Positions 6,990 through 14,276 of a stretch of 18,642 bases of DNA are shown here, in pieces. Origin of the DNA: JANOYC01 sp031428675 (GTDB lineage: Bacteria > Actinomycetota > Actinomycetes > Actinomycetales > Microbacteriaceae). Each line of letters opens with the position of its first letter. Position 1 is the first letter of the stretch. The DNA lies in the NCBI GenBank assembly GCA_031428675.1, contig JANOYC010000081.1:1-18642 (forward strand), read 5' to 3'. A program made the position numbers and the translations under genes. Below the pieces are notes generated by a model that worked only from the letters and a program-made list of their open reading frames with translations, made no database searches and was not told where the DNA came from.

Positions 6990-7595
6990 TTATGAAGCGT
7001 TCTCGGCAGATTTGAACGGAAAACCGAGCGCTTTCAGTAACGCGCGGCCCTGCTCGTCGGTCCTCGCCGTGGTGACGATCGTGATGTCGAAGCCACGAAC
7101 GCGATCGATCTTGTCCTGGTCGATCTCGTGGAAAACCGACTGCTCGGTGAGACCGAAGGTGTAGTTGCCGTTGCCGTCGAACTGCTTGTCCGAGAGGCCA
7201 CGGAAGTCACGGATACGCGGCAGAGCGAGCGACAGCAGGCGATCGAGGAACTCCCAAGCGCGGTCGCCACGAAGCGTGACGTGGGCGCCGATCGGCTGTC
7301 CTTCGCGGAGCTTGAACTGTGCGATCGACTTGCGGGCCAGCGTGACCTGCGGCTTCTGACCGGTGATCGCGGTGAGGTCCTTGACGGCCCCATCGATGAT
7401 CTTGCCATCGCGAGCTGCCTCGCCGACACCGGTGTTGACCACGATCTTCACGAGGCCGGGCACCTGGTGCACGTTCGTGAGGTTGAGGTCCTTCTTCAGC
7501 TGCGCGGCGATCTCGCTGCGGTACTTCTGCTTGAGGCGCGGGAGCGTGCTTCCTGCAGTCTCGACGCTCGCCGGAGCGGTTGCGGTCTTGGCCAT
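6990..7595 (-). CDS. rplE: 50S ribosomal protein L5 (uL5)
   Basis: L5 binds 5S rRNA and contacts P-site tRNA and S13 in the central protuberance. The 201-residue protein has a short Ala/Thr-rich lead, then LPRLKQKYRSEIAAQLKKDL, the conserved GLVKIVVNTGVGEAARD and the REGQPIGAHVTLRGDRAWEF signature, and ends DITIVTTARTDEQGRALLKAL. The ATG overlaps the rplX stop by one base (TAATG), with AAGGA about 9 nt upstream inside rplX. It would normally be followed by rpsN; here rpsH comes next after a structured gap. Confidence 0.97.
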   Translation of the reverse strand: MAKTATAPASVETAGSTLPRLKQKYRSEIAAQLKKDLNLTNVHQVPGLVKIVVNTGVGEAARDGKIIDGAVKDLTAITGQKPQVTLARKSIAQFKLREGQPIGAHVTLRGDRAWEFLDRLLSLALPRIRDFRGLSDKQFDGNGNYTFGLTEQSVFHEIDQDKIDRVRGFDITIVTTARTDEQGRALLKALGFPFKSAENAS

Positions 7596-7984
7596 TACTC
7601 GGCGTCCTTCTTCGTCGGCTTCGCAGCCTTCTTGTTCTCCTCGCGACGCGACTTCTTGAAGAAACGCACGCGAACGGTCTTACCCGCCTCGTTCGTCTCC
7701 TCGCGGAAGCCGATGCGGGCCGGAAGCTTGGTGTCGGGGTTGACAAGTGCGATGTTCGACACGTGGATCGGAGCCTCGTGTGTCTCAACGCCGCCCGTCT
7801 TGGTTCCGCGCTGGGTCTGGCCGACGCGAACGTGCTTGGTGACGAAATTGACACCCTCCACGATCACGCGGTTCTTCTCCGCCTGAACCTCGATGACGCG
7901 ACCCTGCTTGCCGCGGTCTCCGCCGCGAGCCTGGGTGCGTCCGCTGATGACCTGAACGAGGTCACCCTTCTTGATGTTTGCCAT
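7595..7984 (-). CDS. rplX: 50S ribosomal protein L24 (uL24)
   Basis: L24 is an assembly initiator of the 50S and lies near the peptide exit tunnel. The 129 residues start MANIKKGDLVQVISGRTQAR and hold the KOW motif (GDRGKQGRVIEVQAEKNRVI). The family segment EGVNFVTKHVR...GGVETHEAPIHVSNIALVNP follows. The last 20 or so residues form a Lys/Glu-rich tail beyond the usual end (about 104 in E. coli). One-base overlaps link it to rplN upstream and rplE downstream. Confidence 0.97.
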   Translation of the reverse strand: MANIKKGDLVQVISGRTQARGGDRGKQGRVIEVQAEKNRVIVEGVNFVTKHVRVGQTQRGTKTGGVETHEAPIHVSNIALVNPDTKLPARIGFREETNEAGKTVRVRFFKKSRREENKKAAKPTKKDAE

Positions 7985-8352
7985 TAGAGCACCTCCGGCG
8001 CCAGCGAGATGATCTTCATGAACTTCTTGTCGCGGAGTTCGCGACCGACCGGTCCGAAGATGCGGGTACCGCGCGGGTCCCCGTCGTTCTTGAGGATCAC
8101 TGCGGCGTTCTCATCGAACTTGATGTACGAACCGTCAGCACGACGGGTCTCCTTCTTGGTGCGCACGATGACGGCCTTGACGACATCACCCTTCTTGACG
8201 TTGCCGCCAGGAATTGCGTCTTTCACCGTGGCGACAATGATGTCGCCGAGACCCGCGTAGCGACGACCGGAGCCACCAAGCACGCGAATGGTCAGAATCT
8301 CCTTGGCGCCGGTGTTGTCGGCGACCTTGAGTCGGGATTCCTGCTGAATCAT
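7984..8352 (-). CDS. rplN: 50S ribosomal protein L14 (uL14)
   Basis: L14 forms intersubunit bridges and is the docking site of the silencing factor RsfS. The 122 residues begin MIQQESRLKVADNTGAKEIL and contain GDIIVATVKDAIPGGNVKKG and the C-terminal FGPVGRELRDKKFMKIISLA; the length is exactly typical. It is the first gene of the spc part. The 34-bp gap after rpsQ has a good AGGAG site but no promoter I can defend; a 14-bp palindrome AAGCCGCGCGGCTT (8375-8388) overlaps the rpsQ stop and may form a small hairpin at the S10-spc boundary. Confidence 0.97.
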   Translation of the reverse strand: MIQQESRLKVADNTGAKEILTIRVLGGSGRRYAGLGDIIVATVKDAIPGGNVKKGDVVKAVIVRTKKETRRADGSYIKFDENAAVILKNDGDPRGTRIFGPVGRELRDKKFMKIISLAPEVL

Positions 8353-8386
8353 TTCTGTCTCCTGCTACTCAAGCAAGCCGCGCGGC

Positions 8387-8722
8387 TTACTTGGCCCTCT
8401 CGAGAATTTCGACGAGGCGCCAGCGCTTCGTGGCGCTCAGCGGACGAGTCTCGTTGATGAGAACGAGGTCGCCGATGCCCGCCGAGTTGGTCTCGTCGTG
8501 CGCCTTGATCTTCGAGGTGCGGCGAATGACCTTGCCGTAAAGCGGGTGCTTCACGCGGTCCTCGACCTCGACGACGATCGTCTTGTCCATCTTGTCGCTC
8601 GTTACGTAACCACGACGGACCTTGCGGTATCCGCGTGCGGTCTCGTCCTTCACGTCGTGAGCGGCCGACTCGTGGCCAGTTGCGCCGGTTGACGGCTTTA
8701 CTGTCGCGTCTGCTTTAGCCAT
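8387..8722 (-). CDS. rpsQ: 30S ribosomal protein S17 (uS17) with N-terminal extension
   Basis: S17 is a primary 16S rRNA-binding protein of the 30S body with an OB fold. The core begins near residue 33 with YRKVRRGYVTSDKMDKTIVV and runs through HPLYGKVIRRTSKIKAHDET to INETRPLSATKRWRLVEILE. About 30 residues of Ala/Thr/Asp-rich sequence precede it, giving 111 residues against 84 in E. coli. The ATG overlaps the rpmC stop by one base (TAATG), which supports the long form. It is the last gene of the S10 part. Confidence 0.96.
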   Translation of the reverse strand: MAKADATVKPSTGATGHESAAHDVKDETARGYRKVRRGYVTSDKMDKTIVVEVEDRVKHPLYGKVIRRTSKIKAHDETNSAGIGDLVLINETRPLSATKRWRLVEILERAK

Positions 8723-9045
8723 TACTTGGCCTCCGTCTCGGTAGCCGGCTCAGCGGCCTCGGCCGCGGCATCCGACTTCTTGGTCTTCTTGGGGGCCTTG
8801 GCCGGAACCTCGACCGGGGCGGGAGTGGCACGAATGCCGAGCTCACGCTCACGGATAACCGTGTAGATACGCGCGATGTCGCGCTTCACGGCACGCAAGC
8901 GTCCGTGGCTCTCGAGCTGGCCGGTGGCCGACTGGAAGCGCAGGTTGAACAGCTCTTCCTTGGCCTTCTTCAGCTCGTCGACGAGGCGCTCGTCCTCGAA
9001 TGTGTCGAGTTCGGTCGGAGCGAGCTCCTTGGATCCGATCGCCAT
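8722..9045 (-). CDS. rpmC: 50S ribosomal protein L29 (uL29) with C-terminal extension
   Basis: L29 is a small helical protein at the peptide exit tunnel, beside the L23 docking site for trigger factor and SRP. The core carries the family signature ELKKAKEELFNLRFQSATGQ and RLRAVKRDIARIYTVIRERE, ending near residue 70. A tail of about 35 residues rich in Ala, Pro, Lys and Glu follows, making 107 residues against 63 in E. coli. One-base overlaps join it to rplP upstream and rpsQ downstream. Confidence 0.96.
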   Translation of the reverse strand: MAIGSKELAPTELDTFEDERLVDELKKAKEELFNLRFQSATGQLESHGRLRAVKRDIARIYTVIRERELGIRATPAPVEVPAKAPKKTKKSDAAAEAAEPATETEAK

Positions 9046-9464
9046 TATGCGTCGCCTTCCTCTCGCTTGATGATGCGTGCCTTCAGCGGCAGCTTGTGGA
9101 TAGCACGGGTGAGTGCTTCGCGGGCCAGAGTCTCATTGACTCCGGCGACCTCGAAGAGCACGCGGCCCGGCTTGACGTTGGCAACCCACCACTCGGGGCT
9201 TCCCTTGCCGGAACCCATGCGGGTTTCGGCCGGCTTCTTCGTCAATGGACGGTCGGGGTAGATGTTGATCCACACCTTTCCGCCACGCTTGATGTGACGA
9301 GTCATGGCGATACGGGCTGCTTCGATCTGGCGGTTGGTGACATACGCAGGCGTGATGGCCTGGATACCGAACTCGCCGAACGACACCTTCGTGCCACCGG
9401 TGGCCTGGCCGCTACGGCCGGGGTGGTGCTGCTTGCGGTGCTTTACTCTGCGGGGAATCAACAT
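9045..9464 (-). CDS. rplP: 50S ribosomal protein L16 (uL16)
   Basis: L16 helps organise the A-site and the central protuberance, and assembles late. The 139 residues start MLIPRRVKHRKQHHPGRSGQ, contain the conserved FGIQAITPAYVTNRQIEAAR and RHIKRGGKVWINIYPDRPLT, and the loop MGSGKGSPEWWVANVKPGRV. The length is typical (136 in E. coli). The ATG lies 2 bp after the rpsC stop; the stop overlaps rpmC by one base. Confidence 0.97.
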   Translation of the reverse strand: MLIPRRVKHRKQHHPGRSGQATGGTKVSFGEFGIQAITPAYVTNRQIEAARIAMTRHIKRGGKVWINIYPDRPLTKKPAETRMGSGKGSPEWWVANVKPGRVLFEVAGVNETLAREALTRAIHKLPLKARIIKREEGDA

Positions 9465-9466
9465 GG

Positions 9467-10240
9467 TTATGCCTCAGCTCCTGCTGCAACCGGCGCCTCG
9501 GCACGCGGTGCGCGGCGGGGACGGTCGCCATCGCGACGGTCGTCACGGCGCTCGGGGCGCTGCGACTTCTGGTTCGCCTGCTCGCGAGCAAGCTCCTTGT
9601 TGGTGATGTCACCCTTGTAGATCCAGACCTTCACGCCGATACGACCGAAGGTGGTCTTCGCCTCGTAGAAGCCGTAGTCGATGTTCGCGCGCAGCGTGTG
9701 CAGCGGAACGCGACCCTCGCGGTAGAACTCTGAACGGCTCATTTCTGCGCCACCGAGACGACCGGAAACCTGGATGCGCACACCCTTGACGGTCGAGGAA
9801 CGCTGGGCGCCCTGCAGACCCTTGCGCATTGCGCGGCGGAACGCCACACGTGCACTGAGCTGCTCGGCGATGCCCTGCGCGACAAGCTGCGCCTCGGACT
9901 CCGGGTTCTTCACCTCAAGGATGTTGAGCTGGATCTGCTTGCCGGACAGCTTCTCGAGGTCGGCGCGGATGCGCTCGGCCTCGGCGCCGCGGCGACCGAT
10001 GACGATACCCGGGCGTGCCGTGTGGATGTCCACGCGAACGCGGTCACGGGTGCGCTCGATTTCGATGCGGGCAACTCCAGCACGGTCGAGGCTCGTCTTC
10101 AGCAGGTTGCGGATCTTGACGTCCTCGGCGACGTAGTCGCTGTAACGCTGTCCCGGCTTGGTGCTGTCGGAGAACCACCGCGACACATGGTCGGTGGTGA
10201 TTCCCAGACGGAAGCCGTATGGATTGACTTTCTGTCCCAT
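9467..10240 (-). CDS. rpsC: 30S ribosomal protein S3 (uS3)
   Basis: S3 forms part of the mRNA entry channel and contributes to helicase activity of the ribosome. The 257 residues start MGQKVNPYGFRLGITTDHVS. They include a KH domain with the GIVIGRRG loop at residues 78-85 and a C-terminal domain with VKGVRIQVSGRLGGAEMSRS and FGRIGVKVWIYKGDI. From about residue 215 there is an Arg/Asp then Ala/Pro-rich disordered tail, as in other Actinobacteria. The ATG overlaps the rplV stop by one base. Confidence 0.97.
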   Translation of the reverse strand: MGQKVNPYGFRLGITTDHVSRWFSDSTKPGQRYSDYVAEDVKIRNLLKTSLDRAGVARIEIERTRDRVRVDIHTARPGIVIGRRGAEAERIRADLEKLSGKQIQLNILEVKNPESEAQLVAQGIAEQLSARVAFRRAMRKGLQGAQRSSTVKGVRIQVSGRLGGAEMSRSEFYREGRVPLHTLRANIDYGFYEAKTTFGRIGVKVWIYKGDITNKELAREQANQKSQRPERRDDRRDGDRPRRAPRAEAPVAAGAEA

Positions 10241-10641
10241 TACTTCTTTCCTGCCTTCGCAGTCGTGCGCGCGGGCGCCTCAGCGGACTCGTCCGGCGTG
10301 GCCAGAACAATCGTGATGTGGCTCGTGCGCTTCAGAATCTGGAAGGCGCGGCCCTGGGCGCGCGGCTGGAACCGCTTCAGGGTCGTTCCCTCGTCGACGT
10401 AGGCCTGGGACACGAACAGGTCTTGCTCGTCCAGGTAGCTGTTCGAGGCATCCGCCTTGACCCGGGCGTTAGCCATCGCTGACGCGACGAGCTTGTACAC
10501 CGGCTCGCTCGCACCTTGCGGCGCAAACTTCAGGATCGCGAGAGCCTCGACGGCCTGTTTTCCGCGGATCAGGTTGACGACACGACGAGCCTTCGTGGGG
10601 GTCACGCGGATGTGACGCACGCGTGCGATCGACTCCACCAT
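10240..10641 (-). CDS. rplV: 50S ribosomal protein L22 (uL22)
   Basis: L22 lines the peptide exit tunnel with an extended beta hairpin; changes in that hairpin give macrolide resistance in several bacteria. The 133 residues begin MVESIARVRHIRVTPTKARR and contain ALAILKFAPQGASEPVYKLV, the hairpin segment GTTLKRFQPRAQGRAFQILK and a C-terminal Ala/Lys tail. An upstream in-frame GTG (10656) would add five residues, but it sits on the GGAGGAG ribosome-binding site, so the ATG at 10641 is preferred. The gap to rpsS is 24 bp. Confidence 0.96.
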   Translation of the reverse strand: MVESIARVRHIRVTPTKARRVVNLIRGKQAVEALAILKFAPQGASEPVYKLVASAMANARVKADASNSYLDEQDLFVSQAYVDEGTTLKRFQPRAQGRAFQILKRTSHITIVLATPDESAEAPARTTAKAGKK

Positions 10642-10665
10642 TTCTCTCCTCCTCACGTCACCGCG

Positions 10666-10947
10666 TTAGCGGCGACGACCCTTCTTGTCATCCTTCACGT
10701 GTCCGCGGAAGGTGCGGGTGGGCGAGAACTCGCCGAGCTTGTGGCCCACCATGGTCTCGGTGATGAACACCGGGATGTGCTTGCGACCGTCGTGCACCGC
10801 GATGGTGTGGCCCAGCATTGCCGGGATGATCATCGAACGGCGCGACCAGGTCTTGATCACGTTCTTGCTCTTGGCCTCATTGGCGACGATCACCTTGCGA
10901 AGCAGGTGGTCATCGACGAAGGGGCCCTTCTTCAGACTGCGTGGCAT
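10666..10947 (-). CDS. rpsS: 30S ribosomal protein S19 (uS19)
   Basis: S19 sits in the 30S head, binds with S13 and contacts the A-site side of the subunit interface. The 93-residue product MPRSLKKGPFVDDHLLRKVI... carries the signature GHKLGEFSPTRTFRGHVKDD and ends KKGRRR. The length is typical (92). It lies 12 bp after rplB and 24 bp before rplV. Confidence 0.97.
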   Translation of the reverse strand: MPRSLKKGPFVDDHLLRKVIVANEAKSKNVIKTWSRRSMIIPAMLGHTIAVHDGRKHIPVFITETMVGHKLGEFSPTRTFRGHVKDDKKGRRR

Positions 10948-10959
10948 CTTCTACAACTC

Positions 10960-11799
10960 CTACTTGCGCTTCTTGCCGACGTTGCGACGGCGAACGATGA
11001 GCTGGTCGCTTTCAAGCTTGCGCTTGCGGGTGCGGCCTTCCTTCTGGCCCCAAGGGCTGACCGGGTGACGTCCACCGGAGGTCTTGCCCTCACCACCACC
11101 GTGCGGGTGGTCGACCGGGTTCATGGCGACACCACGCACGGTCGGGCGGACGCCCTTCCAGCGCATGCGGCCGGCCTTACCCCAGTTGATGTTGGACTGC
11201 TCGGCGTTGCCGACCTCGCCAACGGTCGCGCGGCAGCGCGCATCCACGTTGCGGATTTCACCGGACGGCAGTCGAAGCTGCGCGTACGGGCCGTCCTTGG
11301 CAACGAGACGAACGGATGCTCCGGCCGAGCGGGCCATCTTCGCACCGCCGCCTGGCTTCAGTTCGATCGCGTGAATGACCGTACCGACGGGGATGTTGCG
11401 CAGCGGCAGGTTGTTGCCCGGCTTGATGTCGGCGCCTGCACCCGACTCAACAACATCACCCTGAGCGAGCTTGTTGGGAGCGAGGATGTAGCGCTTCGTG
11501 CCATCCACGAAGTGGAGCAACGCGATGCGGGCGGTGCGGTTGGGGTCGTACTCGATGTGAGCGACCTTGGCGTCCACGCCGTCTTTGTCGTTACGACGGA
11601 AGTCGATCAGACGGTACTGGCGCTTGTGGCCACCACCGATGTGACGCGTCGTGATCCGACCAGCGTTGTTGCGGCCACCGGTCTTCGGCAGCGGGCGCAG
11701 CAGCGACTTCTCGGGGGTCGAGCGGGTGATCTCGGCGAAATCAGCCACCGAGGAGCCACGACGACCAGGGGTCGTGGGCTTGTACTTGCGAATAGCCAT
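10960..11799 (-). CDS. rplB: 50S ribosomal protein L2 (uL2)
   Basis: L2 is one of the most conserved 50S proteins, near the peptidyl-transferase region, and is needed for subunit joining and catalysis. The 279 residues start MAIRKYKPTTPGRRGSSVAD. They include RITTRHIGGGHKRQYRLIDF and the motif NPVDHPHGGGEGKTSGGRHP, whose first HGGGEG histidine (233 here) corresponds to the functionally important His229 of E. coli. The tail is basic (RRRNVGKKRK). It follows rplW after 18 bp. Confidence 0.98.
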   Translation of the reverse strand: MAIRKYKPTTPGRRGSSVADFAEITRSTPEKSLLRPLPKTGGRNNAGRITTRHIGGGHKRQYRLIDFRRNDKDGVDAKVAHIEYDPNRTARIALLHFVDGTKRYILAPNKLAQGDVVESGAGADIKPGNNLPLRNIPVGTVIHAIELKPGGGAKMARSAGASVRLVAKDGPYAQLRLPSGEIRNVDARCRATVGEVGNAEQSNINWGKAGRMRWKGVRPTVRGVAMNPVDHPHGGGEGKTSGGRHPVSPWGQKEGRTRKRKLESDQLIVRRRNVGKKRK

Positions 11800-11817
11800 T
11801 GTTTATCCCTCTGTTCC

Positions 11818-12117
11818 CTAGCCGACAGCCGTGAAGATGTCGATGGAACCGGATTTGAGCGTGACGATTGCACGCTTCGTGTCCTTGCGCTTGCCAGTGC
11901 CGAACTTGGTGCGGCGGGTCTTGCCCGTGCGGTTCAGTGTGTTGATCGAGCCGACCTTGACGTTGAAGATCTTCTCGATGGCGAGCTTGATCTCGGTCTT
12001 GTTCGAGCGCGGGTCAACGATGAAGGTGTACTTTCCGTCGTCGATCAGGCTGTAGCTCTTCTCGGAGACAACGGGCGCGATGATGATGTCGCGCGGATCC
12101 TTGTTCGTGGCGGTCAT
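11818..12117 (-). CDS. rplW: 50S ribosomal protein L23 (uL23)
   Basis: L23 is at the rim of the peptide exit tunnel and docks trigger factor and SRP. The 99-residue product contains DPRDIIIAPVVSEKSYSLID, YTFIVDPRSNKTEIKLAIEK and the loop NTLNRTGKTRRTKFGTGKRK, and ends TLKSGSIDIFTAVG. The length is typical. The ATG overlaps the rplD stop by 4 nt (ATGA). Confidence 0.97.
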   Translation of the reverse strand: MTATNKDPRDIIIAPVVSEKSYSLIDDGKYTFIVDPRSNKTEIKLAIEKIFNVKVGSINTLNRTGKTRRTKFGTGKRKDTKRAIVTLKSGSIDIFTAVG

Positions 12118-12782
12118 GCGCTGACCTCCTCCTTCTTGGCAGACTTCGACGAGACGAACGCGTCGAAAGCACCCTTGGTGAAGATGATGTCGTCGCTCAC
12201 GAGCACGTCGTAGGCGTTGAGCTGGTCGAACGGCAGCACGTGCACCGTCGGAATGTTGCGGACGCTCTTGCGGCTGAGCTCGTCGTCACGCTCGAGCACG
12301 ATCAGAACGTGCTTGCTGCTGGCGATCGAGTCGAGCAGGGCGACCACGGTCTTGGTCGAAGGCGCCTCGCCGAGCGAAAGCGACTCGATCACGTGAAGAC
12401 GCTCGCCGCGTGCGCGGTCAGAGAGAGCACCGAGCAAAGCTGCGGCGATCATCTTCTTGGGGGTGCGCTGCGAGTAGTCGCGCGGGTGTGGCCCGTGAAC
12501 GATGCCACCACCGGTCATCTGAGGAGCACGGATCGAGCCCTGGCGAGCGCGACCGGTTCCCTTCTGCTTGAACGGCTTGCGACCGGCTCCCGAGACCTCG
12601 CCACGACGCTTCGTGTCGTGCGTGCCCTGGCGTGCGGCGGCGAGCTGTGCAACAACAACCTGGTGGATGAGCGGAACGTTGGTCTGCACGTCGAAAAGCT
12701 CGGCGGGTGCGTCGACCGTGCCGGACTTCTTGCCCGTGGAGTCGAGGACGTCAAGCGTCTGGGTAGGCACTGAGGTAGCCAT
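12114..12782 (-). CDS. rplD: 50S ribosomal protein L4 (uL4)
   Basis: L4 reaches into the exit tunnel opposite L22. In E. coli it is also the repressor of the S10 operon, acting on the leader upstream of rpsJ, so the structured leader seen here is a possible target, although L4 control in Actinobacteria cannot be read from this sequence. The 222 residues include the tunnel loop with KQKGTGRARQGSIRAPQ at residues 72-88 and GGGIVHGPHPRDYSQRTPKK. The ATG is 5 bp after the rplC stop; it overlaps rplW by 4 nt. Confidence 0.97.
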   Translation of the reverse strand: MATSVPTQTLDVLDSTGKKSGTVDAPAELFDVQTNVPLIHQVVVAQLAAARQGTHDTKRRGEVSGAGRKPFKQKGTGRARQGSIRAPQMTGGGIVHGPHPRDYSQRTPKKMIAAALLGALSDRARGERLHVIESLSLGEAPSTKTVVALLDSIASSKHVLIVLERDDELSRKSVRNIPTVHVLPFDQLNAYDVLVSDDIIFTKGAFDAFVSSKSAKKEEVSA

Positions 12783-12787
12783 GGAAA

Positions 12788-13438
12788 CTACGCTCCCTTC
12801 ACTGCGTTGCGAACGAAAACGATGCGACCGCGAGCACCGGGAACCGCACCCTTGATGAGGATGAGGCCCTTCTCTGCGTCGACCGCATGGACCTTGAGGT
12901 TGAGAACCGTGACACGGTCACCACCCATGCGACCGGCCATGCGCATGCCCTTGAACACGCGGCTGGGGGTCGACGATGCGCCGATCGAGCCGGGCTTGCG
13001 GTGGTTGCGGTGCGCACCATGCGACGCGGAGACACCCTTGAAGTTATGGCGCTTCATGACACCGGCAAAGCCCTTGCCCTTGCTGGTGCCGACGACGTCG
13101 ACCAGCTGGCCGGCTTCGAAGATGTCGACCGAGAGCTCTTGGCCGAGCGAGTACTCGGCGGCATCCGCGGTGCGCACCTCGGTGAGGTGACGGCGCGGGG
13201 TAACACCGGCCTTGTCAAAGTGGCCGGTAGCGGGCTTGTTGACCTTGCGGGGGTCGATCTGGCCGTAAGCGATCTGAACCGCTTCGTATCCGTCGACATC
13301 CTGAGTGCGCAATTGGGTCACAACGTTAGGGGTGATCTCAACCACCGTGACGGGAACGAGTTTGTTGTTCTCGTCCCAGACCTGGGTCATACCGAGCTTC
13401 TTGCCCAGCAGCCCCTTGGTCGTCTTTGTCGTAGACAT
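12788..13438 (-). CDS. rplC: 50S ribosomal protein L3 (uL3)
   Basis: L3 starts 50S assembly, and its internal loop approaches the peptidyl-transferase centre. The 216 residues include LLGKKLGMTQVWDENNKLVP, the motif GKGFAGVMKRHNF (residues 121-133) and the loop GAHRNHRKPGSIGASSTPSR. It lies 27 bp after rpsJ with an AAAGGA ribosome-binding site. Confidence 0.97.
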   Translation of the reverse strand: MSTTKTTKGLLGKKLGMTQVWDENNKLVPVTVVEITPNVVTQLRTQDVDGYEAVQIAYGQIDPRKVNKPATGHFDKAGVTPRRHLTEVRTADAAEYSLGQELSVDIFEAGQLVDVVGTSKGKGFAGVMKRHNFKGVSASHGAHRNHRKPGSIGASSTPSRVFKGMRMAGRMGGDRVTVLNLKVHAVDAEKGLILIKGAVPGARGRIVFVRNAVKGA

Positions 13439-13465
13439 AGGTTTTCCTTTAGGTTCTGGTCTCGG

Positions 13466-13774
13466 CTAGAGCTTGATCTCGATATTGACGTCAGCCGGAA
13501 GGTCGAGTCGCATGAGCGAGTCAACGGCCTTCGGCGTCGGGTCAATGATGTCGATGAGCCGCTTGTGGGTGCGCTTCTCGAAGTGCTCGCGGCTGTCCTT
13601 GTACTTGTGGGGAGAACGGATCACGACGACCACGTTCTTCTCCGTCGGCAGCGGCACAGGGCCGACCACCGTGGCGCCCGCGCGGGTCACCGTGTCAACG
13701 ATCTTTCGCGCCGAAGCGTCGAGACCAGCGTGGTCATACGACTTAAGTCGAATGCGGATCTTCTGTCCCGCCAT
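13466..13774 (-). CDS. rpsJ: 30S ribosomal protein S10 (uS10)
   Basis: S10 is a 30S head protein and, as NusE, a transcription antitermination factor with NusB. The 102-residue product MAGQKIRIRLKSYDHAGLDA... contains ARKIVDTVTRAGATVVGPVP, LPTEKNVVVVIRSPHKYKDS and the loop SREHFEKRTHKRLIDIIDPT, and ends LPADVNIEIKL. The frame is open upstream to 13930, but the ATG at 13774 gives the exact family N-terminus and length and has a purine-rich stretch (AGAGAGAG) 6 nt upstream. It opens the S10 operon after a 622-bp gap without genes. Confidence 0.97.
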   Translation of the reverse strand: MAGQKIRIRLKSYDHAGLDASARKIVDTVTRAGATVVGPVPLPTEKNVVVVIRSPHKYKDSREHFEKRTHKRLIDIIDPTPKAVDSLMRLDLPADVNIEIKL

Positions 13775-14100
13775 GTCAGACTCTCTCTCTTTTGTCCCTC
13801 GCCGGGCGCACTGCGCCGTTTGAGCTGCTTTGCCGCGAAGCACTTCTGCTGTCGCACCACTGTTTATCTGCCAATGTCGCGCGGGGCCGAAGCCTCGCGC
13901 CGCACACGTCGTTATCCGGTTATTTCTCACACCCCGCCGCAGTGCTCGTGCACTGTTTGCTGCGCTGCCTGATGCTCCAGCGCGCCAAATCGGCGCAGAA
14001 ATATCCGCGCCGTGGGGTTTCGATTAAGCTGTGTTCTTGCTTCCCGCGGCCTAGGTCTTGAACCTATGCACTGCCTGGAAGTGATCCGCGCACCAAGGCG
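13775..14100 (-). promoter_or_regulatory. Structured leader / promoter region of the S10 operon
   Basis: Four compact hairpins lie in front of rpsJ. In minus-strand order they are: 14012-13991 (CGGCGC, 10-nt loop, GCGCCG); 13955-13940 (CAGTGC, loop ACGA, GCACTG); 13900-13879 (GCGCGAGGC, loop TTCG, GCCCCGCGC, one A-C mismatch); and 13817-13805 (GGCGC, loop AGT, GCGCC). The third has a stable C(UUCG)G loop. The clustering suggests a folded 5' leader that could control the operon, as the L4 leader does in E. coli. A TANNNT box, TAGGTT (14065-14060), inside a small palindrome could be a -10, but no good -35 is visible. Confidence 0.5.
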
Positions 14101-14179
14101 CGAAATGTCGAACTAGAAGAGTCTGCCACAGCCACGGCATTGCTGCAACCCGGGCGTGTCGCGCCCGGCGCGCCCCCGC

Positions 14180-14268
14180 CTGCCGCCCCGCTCACCCCCA
14201 CTGCGCCCGCCGCTCAGCCCCACTGCCGCCCCGCCGCTCACTCCACTGCCGCCCCGCCGCTCACCCCC
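14180..14268. repeat. Four imperfect tandem copies of a 20-24-bp C-rich unit
   Basis: The units are 14180-14199, 14200-14221, 14222-14244 and 14245-14268. The best-conserved form is ACTGCCGCCCCGCCGCTCAC plus a few C; a partial fifth copy (ACTGCG) begins at 14269. The unit length varies from 20 to 24 bp, and the array is purine-poor on the plus strand. It lies between the rpsJ leader and the inverted repeat behind the topoisomerase gene. No coding role is evident. Confidence 0.8.
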
Positions 14269-14276
14269 ACTGCGCG

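Noticed and set aside
10516..12213. Plus-strand open frame (565 codons) opposite rplV to rplW
   Set aside because: It is antisense to five certain ribosomal genes and has no recognisable domain.
13861..14067. Consensus promoter for rpsJ
   Set aside because: I tried several TANNNT boxes (TAGGTT near 14062) and TTG-type -35 elements; none had an acceptable partner at 16-18 bp.
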